From Allomyces arbusculus (Eukaryota; Blastocladiomycota; Blastocladiomycetes; Blastocladiales; Blastocladiaceae): a stretch of DNA of 42,370 bases. The notes under the pieces are model-generated. The model was not told the origin of the DNA. It was given only the letters and a program-made list of their open reading frames with translations, and did not search any database. Positions within the stretch are counted from its first letter, which is position 1, and every line of letters starts with the position of its first letter. A program made the position numbers and the translations under genes. Below are positions 23,201 through 33,142 of this stretch, in pieces. Where the stretch lies: assembly GCA_027604705.1 (NCBI GenBank), contig JADHYV010000117.1:1-42370 (forward strand), written 5' to 3'.

Positions 23201-24837
23201 ATGGCTCGTCGCTCCACTCTGTCGCGTCGCAACATGCCAGCGACTGCGCTCGCGTTCCTCGCCGTGGTTCTAGCGCTGGTCTTGATTGCAGCGTCCGGCA
23301 CGGCCCAGGCCAGCCCGAATCCGCAAATTGGCGATATCATTTCGGGCATCCTCAAACCGTCCAAGCCGACCCCAACGTCGTCTGGCGACAGCACGGCCAC
23401 GCCTACGGCCACGCCCGACGTGGATCCGTGCGACACGGGTCGGTGCACGCCGCCCAACTTGAAGACCGAATGCATCTTGCTCGAGAAGCTCGGGGGGCTG
23501 AACGGTATGTGCAGCTGGGACGTCACGTTGCGTACGGCGTCCGCGTCTGTCATTGCTCACCGTTGCGCTGTGATGAACCACTAGCCTTCAAGGGCGTCTA
23601 CCTCCCCGTTGACGTGCGCCCTTACTTCCGCGACCGCTTCCCCGGTAAGTACGATGACAGCGTGTTCCCGTCCGAGCTTAAAAACATCACCGATTTCCAA
23701 AACCTGTTTGGCAACATGCCGTGGTCCTACCCGACCAACAATGCCGATTTCTACAACGAAAAGACGGCCGGGTGCAAGCTGCCCGACCAGGTGCGTCATT
23801 TTTTGCCCCCCTGGGTGGTCGCTCTTGATGTGCTTGTGCGCAAACTGACTTGGACGCAACCATCGTGTGCCAGCGCTACTACATCACGTGGGTCTACGTC
23901 GACATGGTCGATTACTTCAAGAACACGAAAAAGGACGCGTGTTCAGTGGGCGCGTCGATGCCCGTGTGCGCGACCACGTTTGACCAGCGTGTGCTCGTCG
24001 TCAACGCCACGCTCAACAATGTGACCATGTGCTCGGGCCCCGCCGAGTACAAGGCTAAAGGCCAGGCGTACTTGAAGCAGCTGCAGACGCACCCGTTCCG
24101 GTCGACCGACACGACGACCTGCGTCTCGGGCGACACGATTGAAAAGGGCGGGCAAACGTACGGGTTCTTTCTCTTGTGTCTTCTCCCCATTTCCCTGTTG
24201 CGATACTCTTGGCGCCAAGGTCGTGGTGGCCTCCATCGTTACCGTGAATTGACCCGAACGTGCTCCACCGATCTGCAGGTGCGGCTACTATGGCCAATTC
24301 TCGGCATGTCTGCACGCCGATACGTGTACCGACCTGGCGTCGGACCTGCGGTCGCAATGCCCGACGGTGTTGCAAAATTGGGCCAAGGCCAACAACCCGT
24401 CGGTCTTCAACAACGGTTCGTCGTCGGACGGCTCGTCGTCCAAGTTTCCCGTTGGTGCCGTGGTCATTGGTGTTGTGGCCGCCGGAGTCGTGATTGTCGG
24501 TCTCGTCTCGCTTGCGCGCACGCGTGCCAAGTCGGCCTCGCTCATGAAGACGCTCGGTCGTACACTCGGTCGTGTCACGCGGTCGCGCACGACCTTGCGG
24601 CGTCCCGCGCAGGAACCGCCTGTTCCGGACGTGATCATCCCGACGGCGGCGCCGTCGGCCGAGGCTATGGCTGCGTACCCGTCGGCGCCCGCGCCGGCCG
24701 CGCAGCCGTATGGCGGTGCTTACGCGGCCCCGCCGCAGGCGTACACGGGGCAGCCGCAGGTGTACCCGCCGCAGCCGCAGCAGCCGTACGTGTCGCAGCA
24801 GCAGCAGCCGCAGTTCCCGCCACAGCGGATGGGGTAG
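23201..24837 (+). CDS. Single-pass surface protein with Cys-rich ectodomain
   Basis: The exons are 23201-23504, 23585-23790, 23874-24157 and 24279-24837, giving 450 aa. The signal peptide is in the first 37 residues (MPATALAFLAVVLALVLIAA). A Pro/Thr/Ser linker (KPSKPTPTSS) follows. The ectodomain has many Cys, aromatic and Asn residues (RPYFRDRFPGKYDDSVF, RYYITWVYVDMVDYFKNT, CGYYGQFSACLHADTC) and possible N-glycosylation sites (NIT, NAT, NVT, NGS). One membrane span near residue 320 (FPVGAVVIGVVAAGVVIVGL) leads to a basic stretch and a Pro/Gln/Tyr-rich cytosolic tail with PPQ/YPP repeats. The build is that of a wall sensor or adhesin-like receptor, but the ectodomain is not a family I recognise. 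Confidence 0.82.
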
Positions 24838-25503
24838 AGAATTCGCATTTGGCGGCTACGGATTAAGATGGTAGACGTGCGCTGGTCGCGGGTCGCCGCG
24901 CCGCCGGCCGACCTGCGGCGGGCCGATCAGTTCTTTCTGTTGAGCACGATGTTTTATCCCTGCTCGCGGCCCTGTTGCGCCGTGATCGAGCAGTTTTTGT
25001 TGGTTTTGGCAATTGTCCTTCTAATGAAGTATCTAGACGACGACGACGACGACCGCCAGACATGGTCGTGGGTTGTCTTTTTGGCGTGGCATGGCATGGC
25101 ATGGTCAGGATTCGAACCAGGCGAGGAGGCGGCGAAATCGGACAAGCGTTTAGCGCCAAAAGACAAGGGCGAAGCGGCGCCGCTGCCCTCGCCGACCGCC
25201 AAACCAACGCCGACCGCCAAACCGACGCCAACCATCAAACCGACGCCCACCGTCGACCCTGCTGCCCCCTCGCCACCGCCACGACGACGCCAGCTCCCCG
25301 CGCTCGTCGTCGCTCCTCGTCGGCGGGCAGTTCAACGACGACGGCGACGACGACGCGCGCGCTACCTCGCACCCCGTCTTTCGTGTCCATGCTGCCGCAC
25401 CCGCGCGGGGCTGCCGTCGCCTCGTAAACGCCCACTCCGCCGCACGAACGAACAACCGCCTCCGCGCACACGCTTCCCCGCACGGGTCGTCGACGGTGCC
25501 ACC
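24838..25503. other. Spacer upstream of the sphingolipid synthase, with minisatellite
   Basis: The 666-bp spacer carries an ATGGCATGGCATGGCATGGT run (about 25089-25107), a tRNA-T-arm-like GGATTCGAACC (about 25109-25119), and an 18-bp repeat at 25193-25258. One frame is open across all of it into the next gene and would read PTAKPTPTAKPTPTIKPT over the repeat. Confidence 0.5.
25193..25258. repeat. 18-bp minisatellite, about 3.5 copies
   Basis: The unit is close to GCCGACCGCCAAACCGAC. Copies one and two are almost identical, copy three has GCCAACCATCAAACCGAC, and the last is partial. Eighteen is a multiple of three, so the array keeps one frame open. It may be translated only if the downstream gene starts earlier than assumed. 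Confidence 0.75.
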
Positions 25504-27328
25504 ATGACCGTGGCCGAGGACGCTGGCGCCGCTCGACGCGACGGTGCACCGCTGGCTCCCGTTCCGAACCAGAATCGCGCAACTTCCCACCAAACACCGC
25601 CACCATTGCCGCGCGCCGACTCGGCCTACGCGCCGCCCGCGCAAGTCTCTGGCCCTCATCGACAGCACGGGTCGGGTCGTCGCCCGCCGCGCACGTCGAG
25701 TACCGCCATCCCGCCACACGCTGTCCTGCTCGATGTCGACGCGCTCGATCCTGCACCAGGAGCCGCCACACTCGACTCTCCGTCACGACGCATACCGCCG
25801 CGCGAATTCTTGGCGCGACGCGGCGCGTTCCCGCCCACGCCCCCCTCGCCACGCACGACCGTAGCGAGCTCGTACCCGGTATCATCAACGTGGCGGCCAT
25901 GGCGACGTCGCGCGCGCCGTGCCTGGACGTGGGCGCGCGCATCCATTCGCTTCTGGCGGTCCGGATACGATATCGCGTTGACGGGCATCGCGTTCGCCAT
26001 TTTCGCGCTGTGCAGCTTTATCGCGTGCCTGGCCAATGCCTACGCCGACCGCATCAACCCAAACAATCTCGTGCCCATGGACGAACGCCGCGCGTTGCTC
26101 GACCCGGGTATGAACTGGGCCTACGACGTGTTCCGCTCGATTCATGTCCTTCCGCGCGACTTGCCCGACTGGATGACGCGGCTCGCGTCGGCGCTGATCA
26201 TTTCGCGAGCTGTGACGTTGGGCCGGCGCGGGTGTACCGTGTTTCGTCGCGCATTGTATATCGCGGGCGCGGCGTACTTGCTGCGCGCACCGACGGTCCT
26301 CATGACCGTACTGCCGAACCCATTGCTCGAGGTGCGTTCACGTCCGCTGCGAGAACGGGGGCACTGGTTTGGAGCTGAATGAGCAGCCGTTGGAACCGTA
26401 TAGTGCGAGTCGCGACCGCATCCGAACCTCGTCCTGGACGCACTCATGCTGTTTGCTCAGGCGCGCAGCAGCTGTGGCGACGTATTCTTTTCTGGACACT
26501 CGATATTCTTTGCGGTACAAGCAAGATTATGGCTCCAGTACAGCCGCAACCCGGTCCTGCGTATGCTCGCCGTCGCCGTGGCCATCTTCTCGCTCGCGTC
26601 GCTCATCTTTTCCAGGTATCACTACAGTATTGATGGTATGTCGTTGCCTCGACGTGGGTCGCGTCCCGGAATTGTCCCGGTTTCCTGACTGACTGACTCT
26701 GTTGTATTGGTTAGTCTTCATGGCCACGTTGATCGTCTCGACGCTCTACTCGCTCTACCATTGGACCGTGCAGGGCAAAATTGGGTCGCGCTCCTGGTGG
26801 GGCCGGCTGATTATCGCGCTCGACGGCGAAATCGAACTTGACCGGCGTGCAGGACGCCGGCACGGCCGTCGCTCGACGCGGCGTTCCGGTCCACGGCGTG
26901 CAGCACGCCGGTCGGTCATGACTGGCGCGACCCCACCGCCCGGCATGTCGGCCACGTCGGGCAGTAGCTGGTGGTTGAGCGCGCGCGCCCGCACGACGCC
27001 GTCGCCCTTGCCCAATTCGCGACCCTGCAGCGGTCGCGGTCCGGTATCGGAAGCGGCATCGGTCGCGGCGGCATGGCTCGCGAGCAAGAAGTGGGACGAC
27101 CCGACGGCATTTGCCGCAGCCGAGGCGAGCGAGGGCGATGTGGATGTGGACGAAGACGATGTCGAGCTCGGCTACGTGCGCCCGTCGCACCGTGCCGCCG
27201 CAGTCGCGGCGCGTGATTCGGACGCGAGCGATGTGGAGGATGACGGCGGGGTGCCGTCGGCCGCGTCATGGCGCACCTTTCCGACGACGGGTGCAGTGCG
27301 CGCAGCTGTGGGCGACGTGGCACAATAA
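25504..27328 (+). CDS. Sphingomyelin-synthase-family enzyme (PAP2_C domain)
   Basis: Members transfer a phosphate head group from a glycerophospholipid to ceramide (phosphocholine, phosphoethanolamine or phosphoinositol) in Golgi or plasma membrane. Exons 25504-26331, 26404-26635 and 26715-27328 give 557 aa. The start is the ATG in GCCACCATGACC. A Pro/Arg-rich N-terminus of about 150 residues leads to the membrane core: DIALTGIAFAIFALCSFIAC, then YIAGAAYLLRAPTVLMTVLP, then CESRPHP after intron 1. The catalytic triad is complete: His308 in CGDVFFSGHS, and His349 and Asp353 in RYHYSIDV, the last rebuilt across intron 2. The 41- and 4-residue spacings fit the family. The tail after VQGKIGSRSWWG is Arg-rich and then acidic and is not conserved. 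The head group is not predictable. The frame is open upstream to 24868, so a longer N-terminus cannot be excluded. Confidence 0.9.
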
Positions 27329-29448
27329 CCCACTACGGTAAGACGCGTCGTATTGCATCGCGCCCATGCATTGTTGGTTGCACAAGCGGTCGACGAAGCG
27401 CGTGCTGATGCCTGGTCACGGCGTCGTACGAGCAAGGATGAGCGCATGTGTGCTTGTCCATCGCTTGGGACCGCGTCGCTCACGACGACCATCTTGCACA
27501 CGGCGACGGTGTCATTGTCCATCGCGTCGCGCTGGGCGCGCCGGTCCTCACGGCCGCTCCTGGTTGCTCTTACGCGCTCAGTGCTCCGGCCCTCCCTCGC
27601 CCCTGCCCTCTCCCTTCGTGTTGCTGTATGTTCTTGTCACTTTCGCGGCACGTTTGGGTTGGCCTTTCGCTTCTATTTTTTTTAGTTTTGCTGGGCGACA
27701 GCGCTCTCATTTTGTGTCTTGTTGTGATTTTTTAGACCACGACATGACAGAGATCTGTTTTTCGTTTTTGTTTGCCGCTGCCGGCCAGCTTGCACTTTCC
27801 TTTCTGGCCGCTGGATTTTTTCTCCTTGGTCTTTGCAGCGTCGCACAAGGCGCACCCCTGGCTTGGCTTGGACGCGTCGCGCCGCGCTCATTCTCTTCGC
27901 CTTCGGCCGTGTTCTCGCGTTCGTTGGGATTTGGGCCGTCATGCGCGCGTGAAATGAGCAGGGCCAACAAACGCGCGCTTTCCTTGCGCTTGGGACGTTG
28001 TGGTCGGCGGCCAACCGCCGCCCGGCCGCTCCCGCTCCTGGCGAGCAGGGAACAAGGGTGCGCACCCGCCGCACGTGTGCTCGAGCGCTCGCCATCGGGC
28101 CCGCCTGGTCGGGACGTCGCGGCGGATGGTGACGAACCGGGCAAGCGTGGCGAAGAGCCGCGCGCGTTCATGTGGAGCCTCGACCTCAACGGCTGCACGC
28201 AGCGGGCCGGGCGGTCGCCAAGCGCGCGCAGCAGCAGAGCAGCCGACCGCGTGTTGCAACGTGCAAGCGGTGCTCATTTTCTTCTTTTTTTTTTGTCCCA
28301 AACCGTGTCCGCGCTCGTCTCCTCCGCACAACTGAACTGACTCGACCCGTCGACCGCGCACGCGCTGCTCGCAGCTCTCCGCCTTTCCGCCTTTTATCCC
28401 AACGACGGCGCGCGCGACGCGACGACGCCCCGGCTGTCGTGCTCCTCGGGTGGTGTGGGCCAAAGACGAGCTGGCGAGCGACGACGCGCGACGCCGCGAT
28501 CACGCCGGTTTCCCACGGCCGCCCTTCGATCGCAGCGCACCAGACACGGCCAACATCCCAGCGACACGCTCCTTGATTGTCTTCGCCGGCGTCGGCATCG
28601 TACACCGCCGCCCCCTGCTCTCCCCGTCCGCGAACCCCGCGAACCCCGCGAACCCTGCACCGACGCAAGCCGATCCAGTGTGTGTGCGCTCGTCCGCCCC
28701 GCCCCGTGGACCCAGCTCCCGTCGTCGTCCTGCCACGCCGTGTCTGCAGCCTACCGCCCGCATCTGCTGCACCCTTGCCTTGCCGCAGCCTTTACTGCAA
28801 GCTTGCACGCAACTCCCGCCTCCGCAAACGCCTCGGTCGACGCTGCCAAAAGAGCACCGCACGCCGCCGGCATCCGACCAACGTGTCGCTGTGTACGCGG
28901 AAAGCCCTGCACGGTACGTTTGCTGTTCCTCTTGTTTGCACCATGTGGTTGCGCGGTGGACGACGGCGACGGGCGCTGGCGCCAGCATCGCGCACGTGTC
29001 ACGCATGGCCGCGTGCGATCAACGATCATGACGGCGTTGCCCGTGTTCGTGTTCGGACGCGACAACCAGACCCAACCGGCCAGTTGGCCGGGGCGGACGG
29101 AGCGGTGTGCGCGGACGTCTGGGCGATGCGCGCGCGTCCGTGCATCGGTGCGGGGGTGCAAACGTCGGCGAACCTGGCGGGACGCGCCGGCATGTCCCTG
29201 CGCGCGCTGCCTGCGCGGCCCTTCACCGCCACGTCGCCACCGCGCCGCCGCCGCCGCCGCCGATGCCCCGCCGGGCGCCCGTCCGACGCGCACGCTTGCA
29301 CGCACCAAGTCGCCCGGCGCCCGTGTCCGCGGGGTGTGAGCGAGGATCCTTTGCCGGCCCGGATGACTGATTTGCGATTCGTTCCGTTCGTTTCGTTCGC
29401 GTTGCTCTAGACCGCCCCTGAAGTCCGTTCACGTCGTTGTAGCGGTCC
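27329..29448. other. 2.1-kb spacer without a firm gene
   Basis: This is the longest gap in the conserved block. It has T-rich runs near 27676 and 28284 and pyrimidine-rich DNA (CCG, CTC) toward the next gene, suited to a promoter and leader. Many long frames overlap on both strands with Arg/Pro/Ala bias and no motif. One short minus-strand stretch, near 27740-27880, is listed separately. An unseen 5' exon of the next gene is possible, since a good donor-like GTACGT occurs near 28916. Confidence 0.4.
27735..27875 (-). CDS. Possible last exon of a small Cys/Lys-rich protein
   Basis: In one minus-strand frame the sequence reads DASKPSQGCALCDAAKTKEK, then a Lys/Gly/Gln run, then KRKTDLCHVVV and a stop. 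The CxxC followed by a spaced Cys and a final Cys-His, with balanced composition, looks more natural than the other frames. The frame is closed just upstream, so it would need a splice junction that I cannot fix. The evidence is weak. Confidence 0.2.
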
Positions 29449-32400
29449 ATGCACCACCCGCGACACGCGCACGCTGCCGCCGTGCCCACCGCTGCGACTG
29501 CTCACGCCATGGCCGCCGCAGCCGCAGCCGCAGCTGCTGCCTCTGCAATGCTGCCCACAAACGAGGCCGTCGCCGAGCTGCGCGCGCTCGAGGCGCGCAT
29601 CGACACGGAAGTGCTTGCGCTCGCCGTCGCAAGTCCCGCGGCCGCCGCTGCCAATGCCGCGGGCGGCCCGCATCTGACCGACGTGCAGCGCGATGCCTTT
29701 GTCGCAACCGTCACGGCCGTGCTGGCCATTGTGCAGGGCAAACGGTACCGCGCGACGCACGCGACGCTCGAAGACTACTTTCGCGCCTACCGGCTGTCAC
29801 GCGCGCAAGTGTACCGGCTCATTGACTGCGCACTGCTCTACACGGACTTCCTGGACGGGAGCGACCAGGACGATGCCGAGTTGCCCGTGTCGCTGCTGCA
29901 CCCGTTCCCACTCAAGCAGCGCGTGTGCAAGACGCTGAGGTCGCTCGCGCCGTCGCCGCCGTTGCGTCGTCGACTGTGGGCGACTACGTTGCACGTGCAC
30001 GTGCGCCCGCCCGTGGCCGATGCGAGCGCCTTGGCAATTGCCGCGCAGTTGCGTGCCATGGTCTCGTCGGCGAATGCGACCACTGTGGGTAGCGACGACG
30101 ACAGTAACAGCGACCGCGAGGATCCGCCAGCGCCTGCCGACGACGATCACATTGACGGCCCACTGCTGCACGTCGACGACCTCACGTCCAAGCACGTCAA
30201 GGACGCATGGGAGGCGCTCTTGCGGCACGAGTCGATTCGGCAACTCGTGCACGAAGCGTCAATTGCGGCTACCACTCAGCAGGGCGCTGCCGGGCTCGCA
30301 ACGGCCAATGCCGCGGCCGCGGCGGCGATGCGCGCACCGCCCGTCGTGCACCATACCCCCGTCACCGCTACGTTTGCACCGGCACCGCTCGGCACGCCGC
30401 CGACGCCCGCGGCTCTCGGGCTCCTGCCGACCCCAACCACGGCCAATGCCATGGCCATGTCGTTCCCGGCCCTCTCGCCGCTCCTGTCGCCGCACGAGGG
30501 CCAGACACCCAACCATACCATGCCGCTGCGGTCGCCGACGGCGTTCCGCCGCGCTCAGCAGCTCCCGGCGCCCGCGGCGGCGGGCAGCAGTCTGGCTTTG
30601 CGCCGGCGCACGGTTTCGGCGACGCGCGCGTTAACACTAGATCCGAACGCGCTCTCGTCTCCACCGCCGCCCCCACCGCATGCGCAGCACCAGCAGCAGG
30701 CAATGACCCCGCACGCTCAGCCGGCAGTCCCCGTCGAGTCTCCGACCGCATTCCCTTCATTCCCCGTGCACGCCGCAACCGCTGGCGCGCTCATGTCGCC
30801 TCCACCCTTTGCGCACCCTCCCGCCATGCCGTCCGTCGAGCCCGCGGGTCTCGCGTCGGCTGCCGAGGGCACCTACCATCTGCGCAGTGTGTCCATGGAT
30901 ACCTATGGCCGCGCCGCGTCGGTCATGCCCGCGACCGTTGACGGGACGGGCGCGGCCTACCAGATGGCGCAGCAGTGGCCGCCGATGCCGGCATACGCGA
31001 CGCAGGCCGCGCCTGGTGGACCCGGTCCGCCCGGATCGGCGACGGCAGCAGGCGCGTTTGCACATGCGGTAGCTGCCGTTGCGGCCGCACAGGCACACGC
31101 AGCAGCGGCAAGCAGCCACTCTGGGTTTCCAACCAACGCGAACCCCGCTGCCAGTACGCCGGCGGCGGTGGGCACGGCCGGTGGTGGTCCTGCGCCCGGT
31201 TGGATCACGCTGGACCCGCGCGAGGCGCCCGATAACGACTTGCTCAATTCGGCGATTTCGATCTTGCAGGAATTGGCGCTGCGCGGGCATAAGCTGCAGC
31301 CGTTCATCAAGGGCCAGTGGTTGTCGAACGTCGACCGATGGCGGTTCTGGCACCATAGTCAGGCGCAGTCGACGCCAGCGCCCGTGGATGTCGCGCGCGC
31401 TGCGAGCGTCGTACCGGTCAAGGCCGAGGACATAGCCGCGGACCGGTCGACGACGAGCGGGCTCGCGTTCCCGCCAGTGAGCAACGTGGCGGGCTCGTTT
31501 GACTCCCAGCAGCAACAGCAGCAGCAGCAGTTTCAGCCGCCGCAACCGCCGCACCATGTCCAGCAGCAACAACAAATGATGGCGTGGTCGATGGACCCGG
31601 CCGCCGCGGCCACCACCGTGCCGGTCACGTCGGCTGCCATTGATGCGATTTCGGCATCGATGCCGCTGCCGCACCCGCACCCGCACACCGTGAGCAATGC
31701 GGCCGTGACCGCCGCGTTCCTCGCGGGCGCATCGTTCCCCATGTCAGCCGCAGCGGCCACGACCGCGGCGTTTTCGCACGCGATGGTCGCACCCACAGGG
31801 CTCGCTCCGATGCCCGTTGTTGTGTCGAACCCGACTGCCACGCTCGGCACGGACGCGCCGGCCGCGCCTGTGCTCTTGCTCGAACCGAATGTGGGCGTGC
31901 TGTCGCCGTCACCGCTGTCGTCACCGCGCGTCGGGAATACCAATAAGACGATGTCGCCGTCTGACGCGTCGGCCAGCGGGAACGGCGGGTCGGCTGGGTC
32001 GACTACGACTTCGTCGCAACCTTCGTCCAGCGCGCGGCGGTCCATGACGCGTCAGGTCGCGCGTCGCGCCCGCGCCGCGGCCTCGCCCATGGCCGCCGCC
32101 CCCACTCCCATCCCGACCTCGGCCCCACCACGCACCTGGGCTGCCGGCACCGTCGTCCCGTCGAGCATGTCCGCGTCATCGCCGCCACCGCCACCGCCTC
32201 CACCGCCCGCGACGCTTGCAGGGCTCGTTTTCCGCCCGGGCCCACCAATTCCGCCGCACCAGCCCCCCGGGTCCTGGAACTCGGCGCCGCCGTCGTGGGC
32301 GCCCCAGCCGCGGAATGTCGCGTACGATTCGGGCGTGTCGACGCCGTCGGGGATTTGGTCGTCGTCGCGCGCGTCGTCGGTCGCGGCCGTGGTTGCCGGT

Positions 32401-32472
32401 GGCGGACATGCTGCAGGTACGGCCGCGGCGACGGTAGGGGAGGGAGGGCACGCGGCTGCGGCCGCGCCGTAA
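29449..32472 (+). CDS. Ala/Gln-rich protein with HTH-like segment, possible DNA-binding regulator
   Basis: This is one exon of 1007 codons. Residues 1-75 are Ala-rich. Residues 75-182 are a compact helical domain: about 107-126 read TLEDYFRAYRLSRAQVYRLI, followed by PFPLKQRVCKTLRSLA and RRRLWATTL. The YF-x(4)-LSRAQVYRLI pattern resembles a helix-turn-helix segment in bacterial and phage proteins and, from memory, in uncharacterised proteins of early fungi. An acidic stretch and another short helix (KDAWEALLRHESIRQLVHEA) follow. The middle is Pro/Ala/Gln-rich and disordered. A second ordered island near residues 583-640 reads DNDLLNSAISILQELALRGH, then KGQWLSNVDRWRFWHH. The end is Ser/Pro/Ala-rich with Arg clusters. 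A nuclear regulator is plausible but unproven. An ATG at 29509 has the stronger context. Confidence 0.8.
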   Translation: MHHPRHAHAAAVPTAATAHAMAAAAAAAAAASAMLPTNEAVAELRALEARIDTEVLALAVASPAAAAANAAGGPHLTDVQRDAFVATVTAVLAIVQGKRYRATHATLEDYFRAYRLSRAQVYRLIDCALLYTDFLDGSDQDDAELPVSLLHPFPLKQRVCKTLRSLAPSPPLRRRLWATTLHVHVRPPVADASALAIAAQLRAMVSSANATTVGSDDDSNSDREDPPAPADDDHIDGPLLHVDDLTSKHVKDAWEALLRHESIRQLVHEASIAATTQQGAAGLATANAAAAAAMRAPPVVHHTPVTATFAPAPLGTPPTPAALGLLPTPTTANAMAMSFPALSPLLSPHEGQTPNHTMPLRSPTAFRRAQQLPAPAAAGSSLALRRRTVSATRALTLDPNALSSPPPPPPHAQHQQQAMTPHAQPAVPVESPTAFPSFPVHAATAGALMSPPPFAHPPAMPSVEPAGLASAAEGTYHLRSVSMDTYGRAASVMPATVDGTGAAYQMAQQWPPMPAYATQAAPGGPGPPGSATAAGAFAHAVAAVAAAQAHAAAASSHSGFPTNANPAASTPAAVGTAGGGPAPGWITLDPREAPDNDLLNSAISILQELALRGHKLQPFIKGQWLSNVDRWRFWHHSQAQSTPAPVDVARAASVVPVKAEDIAADRSTTSGLAFPPVSNVAGSFDSQQQQQQQQFQPPQPPHHVQQQQQMMAWSMDPAAAATTVPVTSAAIDAISASMPLPHPHPHTVSNAAVTAAFLAGASFPMSAAAATTAAFSHAMVAPTGLAPMPVVVSNPTATLGTDAPAAPVLLLEPNVGVLSPSPLSSPRVGNTNKTMSPSDASASGNGGSAGSTTTSSQPSSSARRSMTRQVARRARAAASPMAAAPTPIPTSAPPRTWAAGTVVPSSMSASSPPPPPPPPPATLAGLVFRPGPPIPPHQPPGSWNSAPPSWAPQPRNVAYDSGVSTPSGIWSSSRASSVAAVVAGGGHAAGTAAATVGEGGHAAAAAP

Positions 32473-33142
32473 TCGGTTGAGTTGGGATGAGCTGATTGGA
32501 CGCGACGGGGCTTTGCAATACCGCGCAGGAGAAAGGATGAGAGAAGACGATTGGGGAACGAACGAGGAACGAGGCACATGCGCACGAACGCGCGTGCCAT
32601 CGTGTGGATCGTGGAGTTCTGCTGCCCGGACTGGTTCCGTGACCAAGCAGCTTGAAATGCGCTTTTCGTTTTTTGTTTTTGTATTGAAGTGGGACGTGGG
32701 TGAGTGGGGAGATTTGGTTGGTCGTGACCGCGTGCATTTTTTGTCGTCGTTGCGCAGAAGAGACGACGGACACTGCCCAGGACGACGAGCAAGGGTGGGT
32801 GAGTGAGTGGGGAGACCGTGGAGACCTGCAAATCTGGCAATTTCCGTGTGTATATATCTATGTCGCCGAAGGGAAAGCGCGTCGATGCTTCGTTGCTGTC
32901 ACTTTTTGCGCATGCGGTTGGATGGAGCTCAACCAAGCGGCGCAACAGCGAATGGAACGAACACCTCGGATACATAAAAAGCACAGCTGTTTACCATTTC
33001 TACTTGATACAAGCTGCCGACGGCAGGGCATGGCGAGGGAAACAAAAAAACGGCAACGATGGCACCAAAAATGGGACTTGGAGGGGGCGGGGAAGATAAA
33101 TGCAAGGAGACTGCGGCTACACAAAGAAAATCACCGTGGCAC
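32473..33142. other. Convergent 3' spacer
   Basis: This 670-bp spacer lies between the stop codons of two convergent genes. It is more A+T-rich than its flanks and contains T runs (about 32657-32682). A minus-strand frame of about 310 codons crosses it into the preceding gene antisense and is taken as a shadow. No gene was seen. Confidence 0.5.

Noticed and set aside
23647-23672. Strong donor-like GTAAGT inside exon 2 of the surface protein.
   Set aside because: Reading through keeps the natural-looking protein RFPGKYDDSVF, and the nearest AG would make an intron too short to splice.
25085-25185. Possible tRNA gene on the minus strand (GGTTCGAATCCT is a typical T-loop sequence).
   Set aside because: The T stem has two mismatches, no acceptor stem pairs, and no anticodon arm can be folded upstream. 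Only the T-arm-like motif is present.
28455-29410. Two overlapping 277- and 294-codon plus-strand frames before the Ala/Gln-rich gene.
   Set aside because: Both are Arg/Pro/Cys-rich in overlapping frames, which marks G+C-driven open frames. Neither carries a conserved motif; the region is better read as promoter and leader.
32052-32984. 310-codon minus-strand frame across the end of the Ala/Gln-rich gene.
   Set aside because: It overlaps a clear sense gene for half its length and lacks any domain. Start and composition look random.
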